Positions 33,498-45,686 of a DNA stretch of 64,000 nucleotides are shown piece after piece (position 1 is the stretch's first letter; the number at the start of each line of letters is the position of its first letter). Location: positions 17,535,001 to 17,599,000 of the forward strand of contig CM066322.1 in assembly GCA_033807775.1 (NCBI GenBank), given 5' to 3'. The notes beneath the pieces were generated by a model that saw only the letters and a list, made by a program, of their open reading frames with translations, did not search any database and was not told the DNA's origin. This DNA is from Saussurea involucrata. Taxonomy: Eukaryota; Streptophyta; Magnoliopsida; Asterales; Asteraceae. Made by a program: the position numbers and the translations under genes.

Positions 33498-36352
33498 TTA
33501 TTCATTGAGGTCAAATGTAGGGTACATAAAGTTTCCATAACCATCTTGTTGCGACGAGTGACCTGGTTCTGTCTGTTGAAGTCCCTCAGCTGAATAAGTC
33601 GGTTGTGTCAGGTGACTTGCTTGATTTCTACTATGGCTACCAGAGGCTCTTGAACGAGGGAATTGTACGGGAGGAATTATCATGGTACAATGTCGACGAT
33701 TATGTCCTGATCCTCCACACCGACTACAATTTCTCTGTCTTGGTTCCTCACCACGCGATGGAATGCGATCATGATTACTTGGTCTGCCTACCTTTTTGGT
33801 AATAAGCGGTGGATGGACGATCATATATTCAGCAGGCACAATCCATGTTTAGTTTGGTCCAACTGGAACGACCGACTCCTGGTAGGTTGCCCGGAGGTTA
33901 ATCGTCGTGTAGTAAGGTGACGCCATCTGGCTGCAGTCTCTCCACTGTAATTGTTTCGCAACTGCGATTGCATGGCCGCATGGTAAAACTGAAAGCTGCC
34001 ATTTTCTACAGCTACAGGTACGTGCATGTAGATCAACGATTCCGTCCCTACGCCCATCACGAACTTCATACATATTATTATTCATGGGATGTATTGTCCA
34101 TGTTGCTGACTTCCACATACGTTTCTTTATTTTCTTTTGTGCCCACGGTGTTAGAGCATGTTGACTTTGCACTACAAATAAAAATTTGTAACATTAATAT
34201 TTTATAATTAATTTAATTTATTTGTAAATAAAAATAAAAATAATAAATTACCTGCAAAATCATGACGTTCAGCATACCATTGTTGTTGTACTCCCCGAAA
34301 GTAATCTAAAAGTGAGACAATTGGTAGTTTACGAGCAAATCGGGACAACGCATTCACTGACTCGGCGCTATTCGATGTCATCATATTGTAACGCATGCCA
34401 GGGAAGTAAACTCTCGACCATCTAGCAGGCCCAATGCTATTCATATATGCACTACCATCAGGTACACAACGTTGTAGTTGGTTCATATACGCGTGGAACT
34501 CCTCAACCGTGTAGGCTTTGACTGTCTTCCAATATAGTTTCTTCTTCAACCTAACTCTTTTATCGTGTGTGTAAACATTCATCTCTAAATGCCGACAACA
34601 AAGACCATGATGGGCACCCGGGTATACAGTCGTAATGGCTTGCTTAATGGAAGCAGCTCTATCGGATATGAATACCAACCCTTCAACTTCTCCGATGCAT
34701 TGCTTCAACATCGTCAAGAACCAAGTCCATTCGTCCCCACTCTCAGATCTGCCAACTCCGTATGCAATTGGAACGATTTGGTTATTTCCATCCATCCCAA
34801 CAGCCAAGAACATGGTGCCTAAATACTCCCCTTTTAAATGAGCACCGTCTATTACGATCACCGGCCTCAAATTGTTCAAAAACGTCCGAATCTGGGGAAA
34901 AAACATACATGATAATAATAATATGTGATTTAAACTAAATGTCTAATAATAATAATAATATATGATTTAAACTAAATGTCTAATAATAAACTACATGAAC
35001 TTAAATCTAAATCAACAAATATATGATTTAAACTAAATGTCTAATAATAATAATAATTCATACCGCACATCCAAGGGCGACGAAACAGCATCGGAAGCGT
35101 TGCATCTCATCAGTCATTATTCTCGTCACGGTACCCGGATTCAGGCGCTCCAAATTATAAAAATACACTGGAAGTCTGCTAAAGGAAACCGACGGGGTAC
35201 CCCTAATTTGGGCCAATGCGAAACATTTGGCGCTCCAAGCTTGCTTGTAGGAAACAGATATATGGAATTGCTCGTTCACATCATTCCTTATGTCATTTGG
35301 CCTGTAGTCTCTACTCTCGTCTGAAACGGCTTTCTTTATTATATGACCCAAAACTTTTCTATTTGCTTGCCTATGATTAGGATGTAGTTGAGTTCCCGAA
35401 CAAGTGTGTCGGTCCTCCAATTTTCGAACTTCAAACATGGTGCTTTCTCCAACAACGTTCGCCCTGATCTTCCAATTACAACTTTCATGCACACAAACTG
35501 CCTCGTACCTTTTCGGGCCTGATCTATTGACTTTAAACTCGAAACCTTCTTTAACAAATTTCAATCCCATGGCTAACTTCAGTTCTTCGTTCGTGTTAAA
35601 TATTTGCCCAAGGCAGATGTGTGTAGTGCGATTATAATTGACCGGTTCGTTGTCTGTGATCGTGGGTACTGGTGTTGGGACTATGGGAGGCATACCAAAA
35701 AAATCATTGATCGCCGAAAATGATGTATTGGCAGTACATATTTCTTCATTTGGTTCTCCCCCGTCTCCTATGGCCCCCTCTTCGGAACTGTCACCATCTT
35801 CAGAATCTGTATCATCAATTTCAGGTATACCCAACTTAAAAACATTGGCACCTTCTGGAAATTCTTCGGTATCGGGAAACCAGTCGTTGTTATAACCATA
35901 GTTAGGTTCCTCTTGCGAAACAAATTGGGGCACATACGGAACCTCCTGTTGTCGTATTAATGGTTGAGCCTCAATGATTGGAGGGGGGTGGAACTTCCTC
36001 CCACATTGCTTCCTCTACCCGATCGGAAACCACGACTAACAGAAGTTTCAACTGAGATATAAAGTGTTGCCGGTTTTCTTGAAGTAGAAGCGAACTCCAT
36101 AAAACCAATAACGTCATCGTCATCGCCTAATAGGAAAACCGCCCCATCATACTTATACGACAACATAAATCCACCTTCAATTTCAAATTTTTGTGCAACA
36201 TAGCTAACTAACGCATCATGTGTAATGTTTTGTCGCAACATTACACCACGTTGAAAAACTTGATCAGATACATACTCCATCACATTGTTTACTTTTTCCC
36301 ATCTTCCTCCACCACGGATATGCAACCTCAATTTTTCGGTTGTAGAGGCCAT
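33498..36352 (-). pseudogene. MURA transposase of MULE-1 (two small lesions)
   Basis: Three exons on the minus strand: 36352-35064, 34891-34252 and 34171-33498, GT-AG, phases consistent with about 867 residues. N-terminal PB1-like domain (RLHIRGGGRWEKV), acidic linker, MuDR zinc-binding domain (CVHESCNWKIRA, HTCSGTQLHPNH), then the MULE DDE domain with VIDGAHLKG, VFISDRAAS, C/H motif GLCCRHLEMN and SNSAESVNAL. A SWIM zinc finger (CSCRKWQLSVLPCGHAI) and a CCHC knuckle (CSRCGGSGHNRRHC) follow, and the protein ends FDLNE. Lesions: the G6 run at 35983-35988 is one base off frame, and a stop lies at 33849-33851 between SWIM and knuckle. An intact enzyme cuts at TIRs in the nucleus and makes 9 bp TSDs. 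Reads otherwise open, so loss is recent. Confidence 0.9.
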
Positions 36353-36540
36353 GGACTTGGAATGAATGATGGGAGAGAATTAAGTGTTTACAACTGATAT
36401 GGGAGTAAGAAATGAAATAACAATGCAGTGTTTACATTGGACATACAAATATATATATAGAAACTGTAATGAAATAAGTGTTTACAATATATATATATAT
36501 ATACAATGGACATAACAATAACAATGCAGTTTTTACAAAT

Positions 36541-37284
36541 TATTTAGAAATTAGTTTTTTTCTATATTTTTTCTATCTCATTTAATTTTTTTTATAAAAT
36601 AGGGATTCAATTTATAAAAAATTATTCAATCAATTTTTTTCAATAAATTATTTAAAAAAATGTTTTTCCAAAATAATCAAATTATTTTAAAAAAAAAATT
36701 AGAAATAATTTTTTTAAACAATTTGATTATTTTCTAAAATGTTTATCCAAAAAATTAATTTTTTTTAAAAAAATCGATTGAATCCGTATGAATTGAGTTA
36801 AAGTTGGCTTTACTGTTTGTGTCAAGTCAAATCAGTGTTAAAGAATCGGATTCTCTCTTAAACAAAAAAAAAATGAAAACTTACGCATACAAACTTACGC
36901 ACAGAGTTTTCTGTGCGTAAGTTTCATTTTTCCCAAAAAAAATTGAAAAAATCGATTTTTTTAAAAACTTACGCACAGAAAACTCTGTGCGTAAGTTTTT
37001 AATCTCTGTGCGTAAGTTTATAATTTCCACGTGGAGCCTACGTGGTGCAACCTCAAAACTTACGCATACACTTAGGATTAAAACTTACGCACAGATTTTT
37101 CTGTGCGTAAGTTTTTAAAAAAACGTTTTTTTCATTTTTTTTGGTGGAAAAAATGAAACTTACGCACAGAAAACTCTGTGCGTAAGTTTGTATGCGTAAG
37201 TTTTGGCCATTTTTGGAATCATATGTTTAAAATGGCTATTTAAAGAAACCTTATGTATAAAATGGCTATTTGAGGCAATTTCCC
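36541..37284 (-). repeat. Right TIR of MULE-1
   Basis: Inverted partner of the left TIR. Carries the same set of ACTTACGCACAG hairpins. The inner end is AT-rich and grades into the MURA upstream region near 36541. Confidence 0.93.
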
Positions 37285-37368
37285 GTTTTGGAGTCTATTG
37301 TATGGAAAAGGAATCTGTCACAAAGAGTAAAAAGTGGAAAGTTATTGACCGGACGGTAATTTCTTTGA

Positions 37369-37758
37369 GGGTGCGTTTGGTACACTGGACAATACAGAAC
37401 AGAACAGGATCCATAATTCCACGTTTGACAAGACTTTTATGTGGAACAGACTAGAACAAGGTGGAACAAACTGGAACAGGCCTGTTTCACCCCCACCCTA
37501 TGGAACAAGTTGGAACAGACTTATATTTTACAAATATAACCTAAAAATAAAATCTAATTATCTTTTAAAACATCAAATAAACCTTCTATTTCATATTTTA
37601 TTCATTCTTTAAATTTAATAAGGGTAAATTGATCAATGTTATCTGTTCTGTTCTGTCCAATTCTGTCTTACCAAACGTGAAACAGCTGTTCTGTCCTTTC
37701 CTGTTATGTCCTGTCCCACCTTGTTCTGTCATATCATGTCTGCGTACCAAACGCACCC
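37369..37758. mobile_element. MITE with GGGTGCGTTTGGTAC ends
   Basis: 390 bp with perfect inverted ends GGGTGCGTTTGGTAC / GTACCAAACGCACCC. Flanks TGA and TAA suggest a mutated 3 bp Harbinger-type TSD. Interior is a run of GGAACAGA-type words. A second, older copy of the same family is split by Copia-D (39480-39678 and right of 45691). Confidence 0.75.
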
Positions 37759-38219
37759 TAAATGGTTCCATTAAGAGGCAACCTCTGAATCGTTTAGAGG
37801 TGAATCTTGTCTGGCAAAAAAATGTCTGTCTCTTAATGGTTCCAAAACCCTCTTAATGATTTAGCATCTTGGGTCATCCTTAAATATTTAGCACTTTGAT
37901 TTCATTCTAAACAAATACCAAACTACCATATTTCATTTTGCACTATTACATAAAAGCCTCTTAAACATTCTGACATCTTAATCATTCTGCACCAAACCAT
38001 TCAGCAACTGTCAAACCGCCCCTAAGTCATAGGTCTGAAAAAAAGTAAAAACACATTTACTTTGAAAAAGTCTGAATGTTAATAGACTAACAGTTGCCGA
38101 AAATCAAAAAACAAAACTGTTATTTGTAGTAGTAAATGTTGTTTTCAGAAAAGATAAAAAAACACTTATTTGTAGTAGTAAATGTTGTTTTAAAAAATGT
38201 AAGAGTTTTAAATTTACAT
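37759..38219. other. Probable MITE remnant (CTCTTAATGATT-type)
   Basis: Words such as CTCTTAATGATTTAGCA and the end GTCAAACCGCCCCTAA (about 38008-38024) resemble an old MITE. I cannot define both ends. Nothing coding. Confidence 0.4.
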
Positions 38220-38911
38220 TATAAAATAGGGAAATTAATTAAAATACCCCAAGTTTGGCCATCTCTTATCAAAATACCCAAAATCTCTCCCAGTTTACAA
38301 AAGTACCCAAAAAATCCGCGATGGGCCCCGCGATCGTGGGCCCAGGCCCACGTGGCAAACTGTTTCGGCCAAAACCCCCGCGAAGCCCCCCAACTTTGCC
38401 CGCGTTGGCAAGTTTCGTCCCTGCCCGCGATCGCAGCCCGCGATAGGCCAAAAAAAATTTACATTTTTGGTCCCTGTTTTTTGTGTCTTTGTTCAGTTAA
38501 AAAAAATACAAACTGTTAAAAAGAAATTTTAGCAAAACCGAGCTGCGTGAGCACGAGATTTTGGAGCTGCATTCGTGTCCGCAGGTCGCGCTCGAACACA
38601 AGTTCGACGATTTTAGCTTGCGAAATCGTCAATCGGCACCCCCCCTGCGCGCGGGTAGGTGTTGGAGTAAAACCATGCAAGGAGTTTGTCAACTCCTCAC
38701 ACTTCTTTCCTTATAAACCAAATAATGTTCCTTCCTCCTTCCTATGTGGGACAACTTCCCACACCCAAATTGGTTTTTGCTAATTTCATGGTTTTTACTC
38801 AACTTTGAGCATCGATATCTCATTCACACATACTCCGTTTTCGACGCATTATATATCGTTTCGAAGCTCTCATATAGGAGAACATAAACCCACTATAAGT
38901 TAATTATATAT

Positions 38912-38967
<56 letters not shown>

Positions 38968-39326
38968 AATGTGTCTAAAGTTCCCTAAAAACCATTAAAT
39001 ATAAGAACTTTAGACACATTTTCTTTTTAACAGTTTGTATTTTTTTTAACTGAACAAAGACACAAAAAACAGGGACCAAAAATGTAAAAAAAAATTGGCC
39101 TATCGCGGGCTGCGATCGCGGGCAGGGACGAAACTTGCCAACGCGGGCAAAGTTGGGGGGCTTCGCGGGGCTTTTGGTCGAAACAGTTTGCCACGTGGGC
39201 CTGGGCCCGCGATCGCAGGGCCCATCGCGGATTTTTTGGGTACTTTTGTAAACTGGGAGAAATTTTGGGTATTTTGGTAACACGAAGTTGGACTTAGGGT
39301 ATTTTAATTAATTTCCCTATAAAATA
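38220..39326. mobile_element. MULE-3: non-autonomous MULE with ~300 bp TIRs
   Basis: Element 38229-39317 (1,089 bp), 9 bp TSD TATAAAATA at 38220-38228 and 39318-39326. TIRs (about 38229-38535 and 39015-39317) begin GGGAAATTAATTAAAATACC, the same terminus as MULE-2, and contain GC-rich palindromes such as CCCGCGATCGC. The roughly 480 bp centre (38536-39014) is non-coding, and ends in an AT microsatellite. Confidence 0.93.
38909..38965. repeat. AT dinucleotide microsatellite
   Basis: Long uninterrupted AT/TA run of about 50 bp inside MULE-3. Confidence 0.9.
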
Positions 39327-39678
39327 ATATGGGTATAGATAAAAATATATAATATTATATTTTATACTTATACAATAACAATAATAAATTTGTAATAATT
39401 AGATTTGTTCAAGTTAGTATCATATTCAACAACTTTTGATTATTAACTTTAATGATGAGAATAAACCAACATCGATAAAGGTGCGTTTGATATACTAGAC
39501 AACACATGACATAACAGAATAAATATTGTTGTCTTATGTTTGGTAGAATTTTTATGTGAAACAAACAGGAATAACTAAGCATGTTCCACCCCCACTCCAT
39601 GGAACAATGTAAAACATATTTATATTTTACCAATATAACCTTAAAATAAAATATAATTATCCTCTAAAACATAAAATA

Positions 39679-39911
39679 TGTTATAGATTTAAGATAAAAT
39701 ACCTTTAGATTATAATAACCTTGATAGAGAAAGAAAGAGATTGAGATAGACTGAGAGATGGAGAAAGAGATCGATTTTCGGTGTGTCACTTTCATTTCAT
39801 TCAAACCTTTATTTATAGAACAAAGATTTCATTATCATCAATCACTATTCACTAACTATTCACACACTATATCACTAAGTGTACACGTTTGGTCATCCAC
39901 TATTTATAACA
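39679..39911 (-). repeat. 3' LTR of Copia-D
   Basis: 233 bp, TGTTAT...TAACA. Contains TATTTATAG (minus-strand TATA box) at 39810-39818. I found no difference from the right LTR. Confidence 0.93.
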
Positions 39912-40072
39912 CTCCCCCTTGGATGACAAAATTAAAACGTAGTTTAACCATGACGTGCTACCTCATTAAAAACCTTGCTAAAGAAAAACCCAGTGGGAAA
40001 AAAAACTTTAGTTAAGGGAAAAAGAGTGTAGCTGGTTAATTGTCTCCCCCTGATGTTGACATCCATGGATCA

Positions 40073-43000
40073 TCACATGTTATGCACATGTCGCATTCCG
40101 ATATTGTGAACGTGTTTTCTGAAGATTGCAGTCGGTAGTGCCTTTGTGAAAAGATCCGCAGCGTTGTTGCTCGATTGAATATATTTCATTTCAATCTGAT
40201 TATCTTTTATAAGATCTTGAGTGTATGAAAAGAACCTTGGAGGTATATGTTTTGTCCGGTCACTCTTGATAAATCCTTCTTTCATTTGTGCGACACATGC
40301 TGCGTTATCTTCATAAATCAAAGTTGGAATTTTGTCTTTCTCTAATCCGCATGAAGTCAATATGAGTTGTGTCATTGATCTCAACCAAACACACTCTCTA
40401 CTAGCTTCATGAAGTGCAATAACTTCGGCATGATTTGAAGAAGTGGCAACAAGTGTTTGTTTCTGAGATCGCCAGGAAATAGCAGTACTTCCGTTCATGA
40501 ATACATATCCAGTTTGAGATCTAGCTTTATGAGGATCAGACAAATAACCTGCATCTGCATAACCAATCAAACCTTCTTTTGAATTGTTAGAATAAAATAG
40601 ACCTAAATCAACAGTTCCTCGAAGGTATCAGAATATGTGTTTGATTCCGTTCCAATGTCTCTTTGTGGGAGATGAACTGAATCTTGCTAACAAATTCACT
40701 ACAAAAGAAATATCAGGTCTAGTACAGTTAGTAAGATACATAAGTGCTCCAATTGCACTAAGGTATGGTACTTCTGGACCAAGAACCTCTTCATTTTCTT
40801 CGCAAGGGCGAAAAGGATCATTGTCGATGTTAAGTGATCTAACAACCATTGGAGTGCTTAAAGTATTTGCTTTGTCCATATTGAAACGTTTTAAGACCTT
40901 TTCAACATAATTTGATTGATGCACAAGTATTCCATTGTGCATGTGCTCAATCTGTAAACCAAGACAATATTTGGTTTTTCCAAGGTCTTTCATTTCAAAT
41001 TCTTTCTTCAAAAGCATAATCACTTCATTGATCTCTTTATTTGTTCCAATGATATTTAGATCATCAACATATACAGCTATTATTACATATCCAGATGTTG
41101 TTTTCTTAATAAAAACACATGGGCAAATAAGATTATTTATATAACCTTTACTTATCAAGTAATCACTTAAACGATTATACCACATGCATCCAGATTGCTT
41201 TAACCCATATAAAGATCTTTGTAACTTGATTGAATACATTTCTTTGGATTTTGTACTTAATGCTTCAGGCATTTTAAATCCTCCTGGGATTTTCATATAG
41301 ATATCACTATCAAGTGATCCATATAAGTATGCTGTAACAACATCCATAAGACGCATCTCTAAATTTTCAGAGACTGCTAGGCTGATTAAATATCTAAATG
41401 TAATTGCATCCATAACAGGAGAATACGTTTCCTCATAATCAATTCCTGGTCGTTGAGAAAAACCTTGAGCCACAAGTCTGGCTTTGTATCTAATAATTTC
41501 ATTTTTCTCATTTCTTTTTCGTACGAAAATCCATCTGTTCCCGATAGGTTTCACGGCTTCTGGCGTGAGAACGATAGGTCCAAAAACCTTTCGTTTATTG
41601 AGGGAATCTAGTTCAACCTGAATAGCATCTTTCCATTTAACCCAGTCATGTCTGTTTTGACATTCAATGATAGACATTGGTTCGGGATCATCGTTTCCAA
41701 AAGTATCACATGCAACAGCATAAGAGAATATATCATCGATATTTCTCATTTCATTTCTGTTCCATAACTTTTTTGTAAAACCGTAATTGATTGTAATCTC
41801 TTTATCATTCATTTCCTCTTCTGGGGAAACTATGATATTTTGTGTTTCTTCAGGAACACTTTGTTCATTACTAATTGTAATTTCAGTTCCCTTTCTTTTT
41901 CGGGGATTTTTATCTTTAGAACCCAATGGTCTTCCACGCTTCAAGCGTGCTTTAGACTCTTCATTGACTTTATCATTTGTTTGTCCAACTAGGACTTCAA
42001 TACGAGCTGGAGCATTCACAACTGGTATATAAGATTTTGTTACTCTTTTTGTATCAGTAAATGCATCAGGTAATTGATTTGCAATCTCTTGCAAATGTAT
42101 TATCTTTTGCACCTCTGTTTCACATTGTTTCATGCGAGGATCAAGATACGACAATGATGGTTCACACCATGAAACATCCTTTTCTTGGGTTTTCTTTTCT
42201 CCCCCTAAAGCTGGGAACATAGCCTCGTTAAAATGGCAATCGGCAAAACGTGCTGTAAAAACATCACCCGTTAGTGGTTCAAGATATCTTATTATAGAAT
42301 ATGTTTCATAACCAACATATATTCCCAACCTTCTTTGAGGACCCATTTTTGTTCGTTGTGGTGGTGCAATAGGAACATATACTGCACATCCAAAAATTTT
42401 AAGGTGGGAAATATTTGGTTCTTGACCAGAAACGAGTTGCACAGGAGTGTATGTGTGATATGCACTTGGTCTCATGCGAATTAATGATGCAGCATGTAAA
42501 ATTGCATGACCCCATATAGAAATTGGAAGTTTTGTTCTCATTATTAATGGTCTAGCTATTAGCTGAAGACGTTTAATTAATGATTCAGCTAAACCATTTT
42601 GTGTGTGAACATGAGCTACTGGATGTTCAACAACAATTCCTACAGACATGCAATAATCATTGAAAGCTTGAGATGTAAATTCACCAGCATTATCAAGTCT
42701 CACCCTTTTAATAGAATAATCTGGAAAATGTGCTTTTAACTTGATAATTTGAGCAAGGAATTTTGCAAATGCCATATTACGAGTTGACAATAGGCAAACA
42801 TGAGACCATCTGTTGGATGCATCTATTAAGACCATGAAGTATCTAAATGGTCCACTTGGTGGATGAATTGGTCCACATATATCACCTTGAATTCTTTCAA
42901 GAAACATAGGTGATTCCTTTTCAATTTTAGATGGTGAAGGTCTCACAATTAATTTTCCAAGAGAACAAGATGTACATGGAGTAACTTTACCCATTTGAGA

Positions 43001-43561
43001 GAACTTCTGGTTCTTCAATGGATGTCCATGTGTACTTCCAATTATCCTGTGCATCATTGTTGATCCGGGATGGCCTAATCTGTCATGCCATAAACTAAAA
43101 ATCGCAGGATCACAATATTTTTCTTTAACTACCATATTTGTTTCAACCATATTTATATATGTATAATGTAAACCGGAGTGAAGTATTGGTAGTTTCTCTA
43201 CTACACGGTTCTTATCAATAATATACATATATTTTTCATTTTCAGATGTCACTGTTCGAGTATCGAAACCATTAATGTATATGTCGTTGAAACTTAATAG
43301 ATTTCTTTTCGATCTCGGGGAAAACAAAGCATTATTTATAAAGAACCTCGTACCGTTTGGTAATAGGAAATGAGCCATTCCTACTCCTTCTATCAAGTCT
43401 GCAGAACCTGATATAGTATGAATGGTTCCTTTTGTTAGTTTTAATTCAGAAAAATATTTCTTAGCTTTCAGGATGGTGTGCGTGGTACCACTATCCGGTA
43501 TACACGGGTCTCCAACATTTGCTCGATGTTGCGCTCCAATGGAATTCATTTTAAACTTCAA
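40073..43561 (-). pseudogene. Copia-D pol (protease, integrase, RT, RNase H) with one stop
   Basis: The first block (43561-40628, 977 codons) carries protease DSG (residues 23-25), the HHCC zinc finger (His159, His164, Cys196, Cys199), and integrase catalytic Asp227, Asp290 and Glu326. RT follows with YVDD at 831-834. A TGA at 40628-40630 interrupts just before RNase H, which continues in the same frame from 40627 to 40073 (GYADAGYLSDPHKARSQTGY, ADLFTKALP). The pol start is separated from gag by about 190 non-coding bases (43562-43749), so the usual single gag-pol ORF is broken. Enzymes would act in cytoplasmic particles and nucleus. One stop and no gag fusion make this copy defective. Confidence 0.92.
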
Positions 43562-43749
43562 ATATTGAACAAAAAGTGAGTTTATAATAATAATAATAAT
43601 AATAATAATCGTAATAAGAGAACAACGTTATTATAGAAATATTTTACATGAAAAAGAAATGCATAGTTACGAAAACGGAATACATAGTTACGAAAACGGA
43701 ATACATAGTTACAGAAAAGAAATACAAAGATCATAAACATTTAAGTAAA

Positions 43750-44900
43750 TCAAATGTCGGCATAGTCAATTAAAACATTGTTGGTTAACTCCAGGTTATC
43801 ATTATAGTAATCAGAAACACTTAAATCTGTGTTGGTCAACTTCAGGTTGTCCATATGATTTACTTCCTTCTCTTTTCCTTTAAGAGATTCCTTATAAAGC
43901 TGACAAAGATGTTGAGGTGTACGGCACGTCCTTGACCAGTGGTCCATGCTACCACATTTGTAACAAGAACCTTCAGGATTTTGTGGATGACTTGTTCCAG
44001 CATCATGTTTGAGCTTATTTTGTGGTTGGCTTCTATGTCCTTGTGGAGTATGATGATAATTTGCTCTTTGTCCACGACCACGATAGAAACCACGTCCACG
44101 ACCGTAAGGGTGGCTTCGGCCAGAATTTTGGTTTCGGCCATAAAAATTATTTTGGCCGAAATAACCACGGCCTCGTCCTCGTCTACGGCCACGTCCCCGT
44201 CCCCGTCCATGGGAACTATTTCTAGGATTATCATTATTTATAGCATTTGCTTCAGGAAATGTTGTTGAACCTGTTGTACGTGTAGCATTTGCTTCAGGAA
44301 ATGCTAATGAACCCGTTGGACGCGTTTGATGATTTCTCATCAAAAGCTCATTGTTTTGTTCTGCCACAAGTAAACATTAAGCTCAGAATATCTTGCAAAT
44401 TTCTGCAAGCGATATTGTTGTTGCAGAGTAATATTTGATGCCTGAAAAGTGGAGTAAGTCTTTTCCAACATATCTGCATCAGTAATATTTTGTCCACAAA
44501 ATTTAAGTTGTGAACATATCCTGAACAAGGCAGAATTATAGTCATTCACCTTTTTAAAGTCTTGGAACCTTAAGTTCCTCCATTCATCTCTTGCAGCTGG
44601 AAGTAAAACTTCCTTTTGATGATCAAACCTTTCTTTAAGGTTTTTCCACAGGATGCTTGGATCATCGATAGTGAGATATTCATATTTTAACATTTCATCA
44701 ATATGTTTTCGAAGGAAGATGATGGCTTTTGCTTTAGATGCCGGCGGGCAAACGTTTTCTTCCGCTATGGTTTCTAAAAGGTACATGGATTCAAGATGCA
44801 TCTTGACATCTATAGTCCATGACATATAATTCTTGTCGTTTATATCAAGAGCCGCAAATTCGATTTTTGACAGGTTCGACATGTTGTAACTATTAATCAA
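43750..44900 (-). pseudogene. Copia-D gag, frameshifted
   Basis: N-terminal gag block 44900-44340 (after an upstream ATG, MSNLSKIEFAALDINDKNY is the likely native start near 44882) with the UBN2/retrotransposon gag fold (LWKNLKERFDHQKEVLLP, WRNLRFQDFKKVNDYNSALF). Near 44370 the frame shifts into 44367-43750, which holds a GRGRGR RNA-binding stretch and one CCHC knuckle (CYKCGSMDHWSRTC). It ends at a stop at 43750 before pol. Gag packages element RNA. The frameshift would abolish full-length gag. Confidence 0.88.
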
Positions 44901-45453
44901 TAAAGAATAATTAGAATCAAGATATATCTATTAATATTGCCATGCAAAGAAGTGGAAGAGCCAAAGTTACAAATATGATTAAGAAAAGATAAAACTCATT
45001 AGGCGAAAGATTACTGGAAATGATAATTAGAAATATCATCATAACAATAGCAATGATTGTAACGGGATGAAGCATCTTTAGAAAAAATCTTCTTGATTAG
45101 ATGAACTTGAAAGAAGAGTTATTTGTGTATTGAGTAATGAAAAAAGAGGGTTTATTTATAGGGTAAAAATAACCGTTATACAACGGTTATATATATATAT
45201 ATATAGCCGTTATACAACGGTTATATATATATAGCCGTTTGTAAATAAGCAGGTAAAAAAGAGATAATTAATACATAAAATCAGTAAAAGATTAGTATAA
45301 ACATTAAACCATAAATAAGATTAGTATATGCATAAACGAAAACATTATTATGTTAGTAACAATAATGTTTATAACAAGGATTTATCAACTTTCTCAATAT
45401 ATAGGATTAAGGAAATACATACCTCAGTTAGGTAGAGGCTCGTGCTGATAACG
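44901..45453. other. Copia-D leader with TA-rich duplicated hairpin
   Basis: Untranslated leader. 45172-45240 holds two tandem copies of an AACGGTTATATATA...TAGCCGTT palindrome, a likely RNA hairpin. No ORF. Confidence 0.6.
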
Positions 45454-45686
45454 TGTTATAGATTTAAGATAAAATACCTTTAGATTATAATAACCTTGAT
45501 AGAGAAAGAAAGAGATTGAGATAGACTGAGAGATGGAGAAAGAGATCGATTTTCGGTGTGTCACTTTCATTTCATTCAAACCTTTATTTATAGAACAAAG
45601 ATTTCATTATCATCAATCACTATTCACTAACTATTCACACACTATATCACTAAGTGTACACGTTTGGTCATCCACTATTTATAACA
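45454..45686 (-). repeat. 5' LTR of Copia-D
   Basis: 233 bp; TATA box CTATAAATA (minus strand) at 45585-45593 should drive leftward transcription. The sequence just left of it (minus strand TTATCAGCACGAG) is in the primer-site position but is not the usual initiator-Met match. Confidence 0.93.

Larger units (their letters stand above)
26473..37293 (-). mobile_element. MULE-1: long-TIR Mutator-like element with MURA, ULP1 and coiled-coil genes
   Basis: Element 26482-37284 (10,803 bp) with perfect 9 bp TSD GTTTTGGAG at 26473-26481 and 37285-37293. TIRs of about 720-740 bp begin GGGAAATTGCCTCAAATAGC and are near-identical. The 9 bp TSD, long TIRs and a MURA gene are diagnostic of Mutator-like elements. 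Cargo from left to right: ULP1-like protease gene (+), coiled-coil gene 1 (-) inside a putative first ULP1 intron, coiled-coil gene 2 (-), MURA (-). ULP1 cargo is known from the Kaonashi-type MULEs of plants. Confidence 0.95.

Noticed and set aside
38255..39283. Paired ORFs (MAYRGLRSRAGTK and antisense) at both ends of MULE-3, and a similar one at 50880
   Set aside because: They are the GC-rich TIR read in open frames; identical because TIRs are inverted copies.
43860..44268. ORFs overlapping Copia-D gag on both strands
   Set aside because: Shadows of the GRGRGR-coding repeat in other frames; the zinc-knuckle frame is the real one.
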